A stretch of 64,000 nucleotides of DNA from Sthenelais limicola (lineage: Eukaryota > Annelida > Polychaeta > Phyllodocida > Sigalionidae), in the NCBI GenBank assembly GCA_942159475.1, contig OW804094.1, positions 60,756,966 to 60,820,965 on the forward strand. The letters run 5' to 3'. Of the stretch, positions 21,813 through 56,094 are shown one piece after another (position 1 is the stretch's first letter; each line of letters starts with the position of its first letter). Position numbers and translations under genes: made by a program. The notes beneath the pieces were generated by a model. It did no database searches and had not been told where the DNA came from. It worked only from the letters and a program-made list of their open reading frames with translations.

Positions 21813-24800
21813 TTTAACCTAGTAGACCAAGACGCCGATGCTATTTTTACACTTGGAGGCGTCACATGATCGACCAAATAGGGACAAAAAGGACACCTGG
21901 TGTTTTACCTTGTCATTAAACTAATAATAAGCACCTTCAGCACCACTAGTCAAAACCACACTTCACAATTTTTATAGTAATTCGGGCTATGTTTTATTTA
22001 TCAGAATGATGGGTAGATCCTGATACCTGCGCAAACCAAATTATTCTATGGGGGAGGTTGAGGGGATGGAGGTGAAGATAACAAAGGTCAAAGATGGAAG
22101 TTATGAAATGTAATCCCCTAAATATGATTGACTATTTCTGTGATGAAACTTGGTTAAATTTAACTATAGATTAGGATTGCCAACATTATCTCAGTGACTG
22201 TCACATTGTTTCCATATCTTAGGAGATGTTCAAGATTGCAGGCAGACAAGCGAGTAGAGAGCCTCCAATACAAAATGGAGGATTATTTATAGGAACTGAA
22301 GGATGTCATAACTTGGATGGAATAGTTGGTGGTGGTGTAGGGTACGCTAATCCCGAAACAACGAGATCATCAGGGGAATACTATTCTTTAACATTAAAGG
22401 GGACCTTTGGAATAGGATAAATTGGATTGAGAAGATTTTTTTCGATCAAATACTGAAAAGATAAGAAAACGAAAAGGTAATGTGATTTTTTTTATTTTCT
22501 TTCGCTTTCTTCTTTCCTCTGCTAGCTGCGGACAATATTTTCTAATGCCTATGTCCAGCTCAAATTTGCGGGTTACACATAAGTGTTGCAATGTCACCTC
22601 AAAAGTCAACATTTTTGTATTTCTTTTAATTTTCTCCTAAATGTTCATAATTAAAATGTAGTTCATAAAATTAGTTCACAAAGAATCCATACTGTTGCAA
22701 CGAGTAATAACTAAATTCGATTTGGGAAAAATAGTTAATATTTTGTGTCTAAATACCTTTTTCATTTTCATTTTTTGTATGAAGTTATACAACAGAAGTA
22801 TTCTATCTCTGTGAGGTTATTTTTTACAATCTAAAGGAACAATGGTAAAAAGTTGGTTCAGCGGAATTAGCCTATTGATATGGGAGTAGACCTTAAAAGG
22901 TCTGGTTATTTAAAAAATATATATAATATATATTATATATGGTACTTCACAGCTGATCGATGTATCTTGAGGGTTAACATTGTGATAATATATACATATC
23001 CGACAGTATTAACAAAGATGTATATACATTCTTTGTCGTGAGGGAATTTGGTCATGTCTGAGAGCATGTCTATATACCACTACACTACTGGCTGGATTGT
23101 CTATGTACAATGAAGAAAATACAAGAACATCTTCCATGAGTGCCGTTCAAACAGCACCATCGTTGTCTGTAGAGGTCCTTTTGAAAAACTATTAATTCAA
23201 TCTGACGTTTTCACGTACAGAACTGTTCTAAAATTTCATCATGTATCACCGAGGTTATTGTTCCATTGTGTATTATAATAAATCTTTTCATAAATTATCT
23301 CCAAACTCTGAGCGAATTAGTGAACATACAACTCGCTTTTCCAAATAAATACAATCATACAATTTCGATAACCAAATTCAATAAGGCGACTGGGACGAAC
23401 CAAAAATCATCATTGGTAGTAACACACACACAAAAAATAGGTATTTCAATTGCAACGCGACATATCAATCTTATAATTTTTCAGAAATAAATACGAGCGA
23501 CTGTTAATAATTTACTAGGTCTCTGTATCTGAGTACAAGAATGGTAAACCCTGTTCATAAAAATGGTTGGTACCTTTGCATAATTTCTGGATAAGCAGGT
23601 GCTCTAGTTATTATAGACACCACTATTATCCTTTAGAAAGTGTAGAGTACACTTCATGGCCTCTTTAATCTTAAATAAATCCACTGATAGAAATATAAAA
23701 CATACTTAAATATAGGAAGAACAATTCACACCATTAAGAACAAATGCTTTCGATACCTATTATCAACAAATTAGTTTCGAGGGCAAATTGGTTCACGGTG
23801 TTCAAATGTCGAATAAATGTATACATGTATAGTCATACAGTCACTCTTCGAGGGCATATAAAATTCATACCAAGGGCTAAAACAGATCTCCATTTGCCCT
23901 CCTTCAGAAATCATGTCATGCAAAACATACCGCTTATTAAGTATAAATACAATGATGTAAAAATGCAAGGGATCCCGACATTCCAGTTTTTAATTAAAAA
24001 ATAAAATAAAGTTCTGCTCCATAGTGGTTGTTCTATGATTTCCCGCTAAAGACAGCACATCGAAAGATCCACATTTTAATTTTTCGACAGGAATTCAAGT
24101 ATTTTCGATCCCATTAAGTAATCAATATCAATCAATGAATTGGTTATGCGGTCCATTTAGAGTTATTGAAAGAGATTTATAAATAATTGATGTTCATCCG
24201 ATAAGGAGATGATTTAGATGCAATGAGAGGCTTACCAATATGTGACACATAGTAATTGATAGGAAATTACACGGTAAATTATCTGGAAAACCAACAGGAA
24301 TGGAATCGTATACAACCCAAATATTTTTTCTAATCATTTACGTTTCAGTGAGTTGCTTTCAGTAGGATAAAAATGATGTTTGATTTTCAAAAACATATTT
24401 TTCCAATGTTATTATTGCGCCACTAAGAAAGGTACTGTCAGTCGTCGCTAATTCTAGAAAATGACATAGAAAACATATCTCAGTTTACCCTCAAATCTGT
24501 TCATTTACCGACATTAAGTAGGGATATATCAGTACTCAGAACTATAGACAAACTAATTCAACAAAAGTCACTGAGGAAAAGAGAAAAAAAATGTTCTTCC
24601 TAAGGAGCAAATGCTTTAGTTTTTGCACAACAGAACACTGGCAGAATTGTAATAAGTAGTGTGATTAACTTTCTGGAATATTCTAATAATTAACTCATTT
24701 CAACACAATACATACACTGCTGCAGTTTTAGCCTTGTCAATCTGTGTAAATCATTCACAACAGATCTTTGTAACACAGTTAATTTTTGGCGGCCGCAGGG

Positions 24801-26550
24801 GTGGATTCGGCCTCGTGTATCTTTATACTAATCTCTTGGTAATTAGCAGATAATTCATGTTAGCAAAAGCTTTGACTACAATTGCAACAGCTTTTTACTA
24901 CGGTTGTATCACAACACTGACCATCCCCCATTTTTCTTTTTTTAACAAATAACTTAAATCTTGCAACTATTTAACATTATCTGGGTTTCCCGAACAAGAA
25001 CAATACCCATCTTCTTCCTATGAACTTATCAAATTAGGTACCTGATAAGAAAGCAATGTACATAACGATCCTAATGATGTGTTATATAAACCAGGAGTTT
25101 GGTTTACTTTAGAGAACAAGTTCAGAGTTCTTGTTATCGACCAATACAAATTAAAGTTCCAAGTACATATATGTGAACTAACAGATCTAAGAAGTTGACA
25201 CATAATTATAAAAAATGGTACCCCTCGATGAATGATTGTATTAATATACCAAATGAGTCACACACCTTACACTATACCGAACATCTTAAGGTATCCCATC
25301 CTTAGATAAAGTGATAGGTTAGTAGATAGTACATATCGCCGTATATAATATACGAAGTAGATTTAATTAAGAAATTATTGCAGTTTCAAAACTGCGCGAG
25401 AAGAAATAAAATATTCTTTTGACAGCATTATTAAATTCAAGATGCACAGAACGTTTATCCCCTGATTTTATAATCACACTTATGTCGGTTTAAACAACAG
25501 TTTACATCAAGAGAAGATTAGAAATCATGGACCAGAAAATAATTTTCTGAACATATCGCTCTAGGAAAACTGCTTGGACGGCAGTTGTACATAAATTCTA
25601 GAGAACGTAACTATTTCAAAACTAAATATCTCCTCTCCCCAAAGTTTGTTCCATATATTTAATTATTTACATTCAATATTTGGCCTCATTTGTGCAACAA
25701 AAACAAAGCAGGTAAAAGGCGTTTTAAGTAAGGGCCATACATATTCTTATTCAAATAAAACTATCGATGTAAATTTTAACTTTTCAGAATAACTATTTAA
25801 ATAGATATTTGAAGTCAAATCATGCTTTCAGTTTTAAAAGGATAAAATGACCAAATATAAACTCTGGGCAACATTATCAAGCACAGAAGCAGTTTTAGAT
25901 AAGAGAGTGGTTCAATGACAGTCAATGACAGTCTCAAAACTGAAAATAAAAAGTTAGCATAGAGTTCACTACAAAAAATCGTATACGCTTGTCAGTTGGT
26001 TCAGTTTGAAGCCACAGCAAGAAGGCAAATCAAAAAGCAAAGTGTTTAAAGCAAGTCATCATCAGTATCGAGATCATATGTATCGCATCGTGACTGAAGA
26101 AGAAACATAAGCCCAAATAGGTGACGGGCAACATCTTGTCAATTATCATCAAACTGCACCATGAGTCATATCATACCGAGCATACAAATTAACAACCAAC
26201 ACACAGATTATCAGATACTGATTAAGGTGTAATACCAACGATAGAGTTCCAGCGAATGTTGAGTATGCGCGATATGCAAAGTCTCTCTTCCTATCACTCA
26301 AATTAAAAAATGAATTTCACAAAATGGTGCAGGCATACACTTAAGAATACGTGCGGTGCGTGTGTATAAGCTTGATTTCTATACGGCTGTTGTCCACACC
26401 AGGAAGCAATACTTAAAAAAATGTCGTCTGCTATTGTCTGAAGAGAGCTGGGACCGCTTTACAAAGAACTGAAACCCGTCCACAACGAAGCGTTGCTTTT
26501 TTTTTAGATCATCACCAACATGAGTATAGTTTGTTCTCCGACATCCATTT
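21813..26550. other. AT-rich sequence without recognisable gene
   Basis: Only short frames without motifs on either strand. It lies 3' of the FAM135 gene and may include part of its 3' UTR near the right end. A palindromic TATA-rich run lies at about 22915-22940. Confidence 0.5.
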
Positions 26551-26612
26551 CTTGGAATTTTGTTTATTTTCTTGGTGGTTTCTTGGAATTTTGTTTATTT
26601 TCTTGGTGGTTA
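26551..26612 (+). repeat. 31-bp direct duplication
   Basis: The unit CTTGGAATTTTGTTTATTTT plus CTTGGTGGTTT occurs twice in tandem with no mismatch. It lies about 0.3 kb downstream of the FAM135 stop, in its probable 3' UTR or flank; the TTTATT in each unit is AATAAA on the gene's strand. Confidence 0.85.
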
Positions 26613-26896
26613 TGTTTTGCTTAAGAAGTTCGTGCTTTCGTGACTGAAACAGATTTTGCTAAACCCATACGACAATAGGGCGTTTCACTTTGGGTAACCA
26701 CAACAAATCCCAAGTAGATCACTTGATGTAACAACTGTAGCGAACACTCACTCGTCTGAATAGATGACAGGAAGAAAACCTTTGTGTGTAGTTCAGGTAT
26801 GATATGAGATTGCCTCAGTTGAGAGAGAAAGGGGGAAACATGAGTGAGTGAGTTAGAGAGAGGGGGTCTGGATGGGGCTTGGATGCTGACGATGGA

Positions 26897-46697
<19,801 letters not shown>

Positions 46698-46857
46698 CTG
46701 CAAAGAGAAACAACCATGTTACACTCTCTCGGATTCGGTTACCAACTTGCTCCTTGCTCCTTGCTTCTTCGGGACATGAATACCAACAAGAAAAAATTAA
46801 CAGCTTCGATATTTTCGCCTCAGGTGCGAAAATTGAGCTCGGGAGATAGATCAACTA

Positions 46858-48629
46858 TTTGTAGGAGTCACTCTCTCAATGATGGTCTGGTTGTAATTAT
46901 CTCATTAACACTGAGGAAGTAGGAGGGGAAGATGGAGAAGGGAAATCTCCCGTAGCGGCAAAGAAGGGGAACAGAAATATTATGTATCCCTTAGGATCCC
47001 TCTGATCTATTTACTATCTCTCTTCCTTACTTGGTTTTATTTTATTTTATTTTATTTATTATCTTTTCTCTGCTCAGTCTAGTACAAGACTCACATGATA
47101 TGTGAGCCATGAGACAAATAAAAGATTTTCTTATCTTACAATGTTCATCATTTCATGCCTCCCTTCCTCTCCCTTATCTGTCCAATGCATGGGGGCATGA
47201 CGGGCAGGGGGGTCTGATGAAAGAGAACAGATGTGATAGAAGCTGACGGTCAACAGGGGGCACTGATGACGGCCAACAGGTGTCGCTGATCATGACCACT
47301 GACTTAGAGAAACACATATCAGAGGGGTTAATGTATAAAACATTATCTTGGCTCATAATGATGGGACAAAGACCAAACGTATTCTTATGTTAAGGAGAAT
47401 ATATTTACACATGAGTTGCAATAATATGTCATACAATTAAAAAAAAATGCATGCCTGCACTAGCTCTGTCATAACACCTGTCAAGTGTCTGGCTGTTATC
47501 ACCAGTCTCAGGCAGGCATTCAGGCGGCGAGGTCGGAGAGAAGGGTTGAGGAAATATCCCTGGGGAGGGAGACGCCCTCTGGGGAGGGAGGATAGGAGGA
47601 GTGAAATCCAATACTTTCTACTAAAATTCAATCAACACATCAAAGCTACTGCTAATTTTAGGCTATTCGTCTAGGAGTCTAATCTTTTTCCTCTGTTAAA
47701 CATCATTTTATACTTATGAATATATATCAAACCTAAACATACATTAGAGGGGCTCATGAAAGGGATACTAAAGTGAGAGGAGGGGGAGGCAATTAGAGTC
47801 ACAGTCACTTGAATGGGTTGTATGTACAGCTAGTGGGAGATGGTGTGTGTGTATTCACAAACTTAATATTTTCTCTTCTAAAAGTCCCATATTGATGTAA
47901 TTAATATCAAAATGATTCTAACAACTATGAGAATATGCCTAAACATGATTCAGAATGTATATTTCACAAACAAAAAAAACTTTTAAAGTGAAGTAGACCT
48001 ACATGCTGACATGTAGCTTAATTAGCTGTTATCAGCAACTGTGGCTGTTATCAATTAGTGTCAGGCGGCAAGGGCAAGGGCGGCGATTAGCGGCAGAGAA
48101 CACAGAATTCTCCACATATTTGCCTAGATCCTGGCCATGGTAGAAGATCTGAGAGACTGCGAAATTTTCAAACAATTTTCTTCGTTTTGAAAAGGAAAAA
48201 ATTAAATTAAATTTCCGAAAATTAAACAAGAAGGTGGCAGTGTGGCTATATTTAATGCATGGAAATTTCTAGCCATGAGGGACAATTCTTGCAGCTATAA
48301 ATAGATGGTCTCTTATCTTAAGGAATGTCAATTAGCAACCCGATATGCCGTTGAAAGTCTTAGTATTCTTATATATTCTCTCCTCACATCACAGAATATA
48401 AAAGAGCTCTCCCGAGCTCAATAAAAAAGAAAATGATAAAACAAGGATATGCTTCTAAGGACAGGGACTTTTGATCTCCAAAAGTATTGGCAAATCTTTT
48501 GCATTCAATTCAACACCCAATATCCTGACTGCCTTTATCCTGCAAAAAAAATCATGGGATGGATGGGATTGGGGATTGTTATATTAACGAAGATTGACTG
48601 TACTAAAGTGATTGACTTTCAATGTTAAT
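46858..48629. other. No gene recognised
   Basis: Contains a short inverted fragment of repeat copy A near 46860-46915 (GAGATAATTACAACCAGACC in A at about 19170, reversed here) and a TTTTA run near 47037-47058. No FAM135 5' exon was found by eye. Confidence 0.4.
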
Positions 48630-49900
48630 GTTTCATTTCCAGAATGGGGATGGGGATAGATGGATGGATGGATAGATGTGATGTATGGATGGATGGATGA
48701 GATAGATAAGATAGAAAGAGTGAAAGAGAGGGAGAGAGAGGTTGAGAGAGGAGAGGGCAAGAGAGAGAAGAGGGTGAGAGAGTGGAGAGAGGAGAGGGAG
48801 TAAGAGAGGGAAAGAGAGAGAGGGGAAAGAATGCGTGTTTCTGATTGAACTTTGAAAAATCATCAGAACTTTTCTTCTAATTGGCCCACCAATTCCATTC
48901 AAAGTTGAATTTTATCCGTAGTATATGGAGCATGCATGCAATGGTGTTGGAACTATACATTTATTCCCATTTCTTAAAAATTTTTTAAGAAGATTTACAC
49001 ACATTTGATTACCGTATCAGTTATCAGTGTGAGGAGAGAGGTGGAGGAGGCGCTGAGGGCGGTGGTGTGTAACTCATTAAGGCCCACTAGTAACTCATTA
49101 AGGTGGCGTTGTGTACATGAAGGAGGGCACATGTGATAAAAGACAGGCATATGATAGGGACAGATTGGAGGTAAAGAGAGGAGGGACAAACGAATACAGA
49201 CTTTACAAACTATAAAAATGTATTTTCGGTTCTAAGCATCACAGAGTTGTGAAACCAAGACAAAAATTATTATTATTAAGAGGTCAAGAGGACATTTGTA
49301 ATGTCCTCTTGTCCTTAAGGGCCGAACCCACAGACTCATCAATACACAGCTGCTCCCACTCTCTCCCATATCGCGAAGCTGGATTAAAAGAAATTTAAGA
49401 AATAATTTCTGGATTTAACAAACTCGTGTCATTTTATTTATAAGCGTATCCAGTTTGTCATACATTTCTGAATATGTGGTCATTCTTAAAACGATATTAT
49501 TTTCTTCAATGATCACTGTACAGTAAGCATTTATTGGGGTAAGGGGTAACATTTTCACATGGACTAATTAATGTGTGTAACTGAGAGCATATATGGGAGA
49601 GAGAGGATGGCCGCCCTCCTGCACCTTACAAGGGTAATTACTCCTTGTGGGAGGGGGAGGAGGAGCAGGGTGGATGTGGGAAACTTTAAGGGAAAGAAAA
49701 AGTTATCTTGGCCTATAACCATCACAGACTGATCTAAGAAAGACCCAATATATTCTCATCAGCAGTACAATAGTTTTGATCATGAGTTACTTTAGTACAT
49801 CATAGATTTTTAAAAATTGAAAGGTTGTAGTAGAACAGCTGTGACAAGTCTATCATCTCATAATTATCTTGGGGACGGAGGGGGTGGGAGTGGGGGTAAT
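48630..49900 (+). repeat. Dispersed repeat family, copy C (rearranged)
   Basis: Shares CATATCGCGAAGCTGG (49367) and AATAATTTCTGGATTTAACA (49399) with copy B. It shares GTGTAACTGAGAGCATATAT (49574) and TATCATCTCATAATTATCTT...GGGGGTAATATGGG (about 49852) with copy A. The last two blocks occur in the opposite order to copy A. GGAT and GA microsatellites fill 48650-48830. Confidence 0.65.
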
Positions 49901-50216
49901 ATGGGCCACCTGTGTGAATAGGTGACTATAGGTGAGATAGGCTGGGATGAGATTCTTGGCCACTAGCGGTGCGCCACCTATCGGCGTGCAGATGGTGGTG
50001 CGCAGATGGTGACCACATGCACTCCCCACACGCCAAATGGAGAGGGCCCAAGACATGTGTACACAATATTTTGTCAATAAATGTTGTTTCAATTCCTTTA
50101 AAATGACCAACATTTCGCTAAAATTTGGTTCAACATGCACACTGAACATAAAAGTAAAATAAATAGAACTATACATCTAGTATTTATCAATTTCAGACAA
50201 CATTAGCAGAATCGAC

Positions 50217-50690
50217 TTAAGGGCTGGTTCCATTGGTATGGATATGGCAAAATTTTCTCACATTAAAATATACAGTCATGGTTCCATGTGTGTGTTACTT
50301 GCTAGTCCTTATTATATTCATAATATATTTATAATATATTCTCGTGGAAGTATCCTATTGAGGAAGTATCCTATACTTTAATGAATATCGGTAGTGTTTA
50401 AGCCTGGAAGAGATCCGGAGGCGATATCACAGATGTGCAACGCTGGCTCGCAAACTCAATGGAAAGAACATAGGCTATAATCATAACATGTGCGTATCCG
50501 TACACGTCAACAGGTCCGGCTCCGATCGCTCCATGTAGCGATTTGGTTCGTGTCTGTACCCCATTCTTATGGATTCCTTCTTTGATGTTATTAAATTCTG
50601 AGCTGTTCTGGACATATGCGTTCACTCCAAGATAGTTTACCCTATCCACATGACGGATCCGTATCTGTACCAATGGAACCAGCCCTTTAA
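50217..50690. mobile_element. 466-bp non-autonomous TIR element flanked by TTAA
   Basis: GGGCTGGTTCCATTGGTA at 50221 and its reverse complement TACCAATGGAACCAGCCC ending at 50685 form 18-bp perfect terminal inverted repeats. TTAA stands at both outer edges (50217-50220 and 50687-50690), as expected for a piggyBac or Kolobok type target duplication. No transposase is encoded; a minus-strand frame over it is not convincing. Confidence 0.75.
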
Positions 50691-50745
50691 TGTGCAAAAA
50701 AAACAAGTGTACATTTGCTGTTTGAGCCGCCGATGGATGGATGCA

Positions 50746-50820
50746 CAGAGAGAGAGAGAGAGAGAGAGAGGGAGGGAGAGAGAGAGAGAGAGAGAGGAGA
50801 GAGAGGGAGAGTGAGAGTGT
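50746..50820 (+). repeat. (GA)n microsatellite
   Basis: Nearly pure AGAGAG run with a few GG interruptions. Confidence 0.9.
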
Positions 50821-53800
50821 TTCAATGATAGGAGGGTTAATTAAAGGCCATCATTAAATCCTCAGTGTGATGATGATGCTCTCCTCTCTTCTGTTCCTGT
50901 TTGTGTAGGAGAGAGAGTCAGAGAGAGAGCTGGCAGCTGCTGCTGTGTATTCCACTCCCACTGACAAACACACCCTGGGAGGGGAGGGAGAGGAGGGTCA
51001 CTGGGGTCACTGGGGTCCAGCTGCTGCTGTCTATTCCACAACACAGACACCCTGGGACCTGGGAGGAGAGGTATGAATGGTATGCTGGAAGTATATGGCC
51101 TGTATGTACAGGAATGCAGCAGGTCGTGGTACCTTTGCTGGTACTGTATCTCCCACAACCTTTCATTAAAAGGAAAAATTGACAGATATAAATCTGCCAA
51201 TAATAACCCTTAGATATCGTCTAATAGAAAAAGATATACGAGTTGTAATGAGAATGATAAACCCACGGATAATATATATAACTGCCATAGTACACATTTT
51301 AAAGATTTGTGAATAAATTAAAACAAATGAAACTAGCGACCTTATATCTACTTGGAAAAAAGAGGATAACATTGCTAGGCTGAAAAACTTTCACCATATT
51401 GTATGAGCAAAGTAGGGTGGGGGTGGGGGTGGGGGGGAGGGTGAGAGTAGACATCAAAATGTGCTTCTAGTGATTTCTTCATCAGAATATTTTAAGAGAC
51501 TTGATGTTGGGAGTGGCAAATTCCTCAATATAATATCCTTGAACGTAAAAGAATCGGCAGGCTTTGAAAAATATGATGCAAATAGATACCCTTGAGGGTC
51601 TGTAGCTGAAGTAATGTGTTTGGGAAAAAATGATATGTAGTAGAAAAGTTAAACCCATGGAGACCTTCTTAACGGACTAGAATGGAAAGCACTAAATGAC
51701 TTTATATATTATATCTCACTCTAATGGCCCTTAGCATAGGGCCTCCAGACAACCATCGAAACATCGCCTCCCTCATCAAATAGGACACGGACTTTAAAAA
51801 GATAAACACTCTGTTGAGACATGTTCACGAAGAGAGTTCATTAATTATGATTTACTGCCAGAAATAATATTGACTTAAAATAACAATATTACATTGCTAA
51901 AAGGGACAGGAGTTCTTCACTAATTTCCACATTGTGGAGTGAAGTAAATAATGTCCTTATTGAGAAATATCCATTCATTACTAATTATTTTGGAAAATAC
52001 ACATTAAACATTGATAGTGTAAATTACTATACTATTACTATGATAGGAACTGTTAATATATCAAATAGCAACAAAAAGGATATACCTGCTGATGCTGATC
52101 TGATAGAGTGGGGATGTTTGTGTACTGGGATTATGTATGGTTTGGCCAATAATCATTACGTATATGTAACCCAACTTAATGATATAGCGCATAGCACACA
52201 ACACGAATGTATCGCCTCGCTGTAGAACTAACATCAGAATAAAGCAACAATACACGGGCTAAACCAATGGTGCTATCCTGCAAACGTGCCCACCCCGATA
52301 TCCAAGTATTAATTGCTCCTCCACATTCCCTTGCCATGTCCCTAATTGAAGGATGGAGCCCCACTTATGACAGGTCGGCCTTAATCAGGCAAAACACTGG
52401 GTTAATTCGACGCAGCAAGCTGGGCTTTTTCCGTGGGAAAACATTCCAGGAGTGCAGGCACTAACCTTGTCTAAGCTGAGGGGGTGGTGGTGGTGGGGTG
52501 TGGGGGGTGAGCAAGGCATTCCCAGGTAAATGGGGGAAACAGCAAGTCTGAATGGTATTTTTTTCAGGGAAAAGACTGCCACTGACTTCTAGTGTTCCAT
52601 GTTTTCTCCTGGACATAATGGATAAAGGCTATATTCAGTTGACCTAAGCATATTAGGTCCACACTAGTAGGATTGTGTCTATACTTTTGGCCGGGAGGCA
52701 AAGGCAGTATACCTTTTTCTGTTTCCTCCAGACCACTGATTGCTGTGTTTCCAGAGAACATGAACATGTTTCCCTCACAACAATCTCCTGTATGAACCCC
52801 GTGATAGGAAGTTCGCATGCTGCCAAGATTCAATGGGAAATATCCCTGTTACCCCCATCGGTTACGTAGTGAAACTAAGTTGGGATGTGGTAGTAATATT
52901 ATTACCTATGTAATGAAACATAACTTACATTTTTACGTGAAGAACTTTAGAAGATAATGATTAGCATGGTCATTGCATATAGTATATACCTGTACATGTA
53001 ATGATTATAGTTTGTGATTATTGTGATGAACCACACAATTACATCCCTGAACCAATGTATATTAATAATGTGAGTGAGTAAAGTATGGCGTTACAGAATC
53101 ATGGTCTTCTGCTGAGAAGTTATTTAGAGCTGCGGATATATTTCTTTTTCCGATTTATAGAGCGATTCTGACCATTGAGTTTAGTGTAGTACGCACATGC
53201 CATAAGTCGACAGTTTTATTGATAGCGATAATGTCCACGACACATATCGAAAATATACAGCGATGTAAATGTATAATTAACTTGCCCTGGCTAATGTCCG
53301 ACTGTCATCTATCTTTGCAAAAACCTTAGTGTTACACAGACGAGTAAATATAGTATCAGATATACGAAAGGCGAATGGTATAGGCCTATATTTTACATAT
53401 ATGTGGGAGGAAGGTAATGGGTTTGGTGTCTGAGGGATATGCTCCATAATATTGGTGGGAAATCACAGGCATGTGGATCGATCAATAGATGCTCGGCTGT
53501 GGTATAAGTCATGCTATAATGGACACGCCGATACCCCGAACCACAAGCCTTGGTCAATACGATGTACACAGACTACCAAGGTCTGGAACATCTAAGCTCT
53601 TCTGTGGCAATCTATAGTGACGACATCCAGGCTTTAGTGAAAAGGAGGAAACCCTTCAGGGCCTTTCCCTATATTGAGAGTAGTGGGAGTAGTGAAAACC
53701 ACAAATACGAGATACCCACCCGTTGGAAGAGCCTATGCGAAGCCCTCAAAATGTATGCTAGATATGTCCACCAGAGAATTATTGATATGGGAAGGGCTTC

Positions 53801-54860
53801 ATTTTCCCATTCTTTGGAAAGCGAGAGGCTCACATGATCCTATCCGTATTCCCCAACAAGCCTCGACTAAGAGCAATATAAGAAAGCTTTAATCAAGAAA
53901 GAGGAGATAAAACATGGACAATTTATTGCGTCATGTTCCACCCAGCGTGACGATGGCAAAGACATAAATGGTTGGTATAAGATATCCTCAACTGAGATTG
54001 AGAAGAACTCTCAAATGTTCTGTACATTTGGGAATCAATTATTATTGTTCTAATAATGAACAGTCATATAAGATCAACGAAATAATTTCCCAGGATACAG
54101 ATATGAAAATAGGTTAGCCTTATGGGCGGACCAGGAAGATCTGTTCGCAGAGGCTCCTGTCCATTTCGTGTAACTGTACTGATCCCAGCAATAATAAAGC
54201 AAGTTGCCACATGAGAAATGTCTGATGAATTATTCAGTAATAAAAAAAGGTGATAAGTATCCTGTAGGATGGGACCTGTAAAAAGCCGCGCAGACGGATT
54301 TATGAGCAATCAAATTTGGTGCATTTGCACAGCAGATGGCTTTATCCTCATAAAAAAATCCCTTTTTACGTTAACTTTTATTTGCCACACACTAGGGACT
54401 TGTCATTGTGGAAAAAGTAGCCCAGTCAATAAATAACAGGATTAGAGAGATAACATAAGGCGCGTCTGAGCGAAGGTTAGCGGAGAGTTCGTACTGAAAA
54501 TGGCCCAAGAAAGTAATCCGTCCACCAACGGAACTTTTGCTTTGGACAGAGGTTACCTACCACATCGTCATGGAATGGGAAAATTAGATAGAAGGAATTA
54601 CCAGAGCCAGAAGCAGAGAGATGTCCTGCTATGTTTATGGATCTTAACACCAAGAAACTAGGATGCAAAACAAATAGTTTCGGAACAAGTCCTTTATCTC
54701 CCACTTTTGCGTGTAATCCAATAGGAGGAAAGAGATTTGCAAAAAATTAGCAAAATTTTTTATTATTGTTATTACAAGATGTAACTTTAAAATATTTTTC
54801 AATAAAAGATTTTAAGAGGGAAGTTATCAAAAAAACTGATAAAAGTAGTAGTAGTATGCG
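50821..54860. other. No gene recognised
   Basis: Mixed AT-rich sequence with several frames of 60-97 codons on both strands and no recognisable motifs. A G-run (GGGTGGGGGTGGGGGTGGGG) lies near 51417. Confidence 0.4.
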
Positions 54861-54869
54861 ATTCCAAAC

Positions 54870-55425
54870 TGTACTTGACCCCAAACCCTGACCTTGCTGT
54901 CACTGTCACAAGATCAAAGGGATCAAAGGGATACCTGAGGGAGATCAAAGGGATACCTGAGGGATGCCGCCGCCATGACCTGTGACCTTAGTGGAATGTG
55001 ACTTATGATTGATGGATCCAGACACCTGAGACACCTAGAGAAACCCTGACCCCAACCCTAACCCTAACCCCAAACCCTGACCTTAGAATACCTGTGCTGA
55101 TCGATCCTAATCAGATCAAAGGGGTGTAGAGAGAGGGGGGTGACACCTGCTTTGATTTGGAGCTCATTGGAATTGTGATTTATGTTTAATGGATTTAGAC
55201 ATCTGGCACACCTGGAAACTCTAACCCCACACCCTGATCTTAAGAATACCAGTCTTGATAGATCCTAAGTAGATCAAAGGGATGTCGAGGGAGGGGGGAT
55301 ACCCCTGTTATGATCTGGAACCCCTTGGAATTATGATTTATGATTAACGGCTATAGACACCTGGAGGACTTAGAGAAACTCTGACCCTAATCCCTAACCC
55401 TAGGAATACCTGTTCTGATCAAACA
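54870..55425 (+). repeat. ~165-bp tandem repeat with telomere-like CCCTAA runs
   Basis: Units share AGATCAAAGGG (54942, 55113, 55271), TGTGATTTATG/TTATGATTTATG, GACACCTGG and CCTGACC...AACCCTAACCC blocks, giving about three diverged copies of 158-171 bp. ACCCTAACCCTAACCCCA at about 55055-55075 matches the metazoan telomere repeat TTAGGG in reverse. Confidence 0.75.
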
Positions 55426-55679
55426 TTGGGTTATGTATGAAGAATGTGGAGATGAGATATGCGGTTTAGATATCAAGGTATAGATCAAATTCCAGCATTA
55501 GGGTTGTATAGGAAGAATGTAGAGATGAGAGGTTCCCAGTAGAAGGTGTCACAAGGCGGAGCTTTGTAGAACTAAAGATGAAAGAAATAAAGAAACCAGT
55601 ATATAACAGTTACCTAGAGATAGCTGTTTTATGCTTGAAGTGTAGTATAAGCATTCATCTTGATATAGCGGATATAAAA

Positions 55680-55735
55680 CTAACCTAAGACCTAAGATCT
55701 CAGACCTTAGACCTTAGACCTTAGGCATTAGTTCT
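55680..55735 (+). repeat. Short ACCTTAG-type tandem repeats
   Basis: ACCTAAG and ACCTTAG units recur about six times, followed after about 160 bp by AGAAC repeats (55898-55925). Both lie in the flank of the Polinton genes. Confidence 0.75.
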
Positions 55736-56094
55736 TGAATCGTTAATCATCAACATCTATAGACAGACAGACAGGCAGAAAAGAAGGAGGATATCTAGGT
55801 ATATATAGAAATAGTGCGTCTTTAGTTCTCACTATCATTGTAGTTACTTACCAGAGCAGTTAGGAATACATACACATGCGCTGAATAAGAGAGGAACAGA
55901 ACAGAACAGAACAGAACAGAACAGAACATATACTTATGTTTCATTGAGATTGGAAATACGTTTAATTGATTGATAACATTGCGATTGTGATATACTGAGA
56001 TTGTGATATACTGAGACTGTGATATATAGATATTGTAACATGTTTACATTTGTGATAAGCGATGAGTGATAAACCAAGAGGATATGAAATTTGA

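Noticed and set aside
50398..50706. 102-codon minus frame over the TTAA element
   Set aside because: Runs across the element's terminal repeat and has no similarity that I recognise.
53550..53892. Two overlapping plus frames of 72-95 codons
   Set aside because: No motif, no splice context, base composition like the surrounding non-coding DNA.
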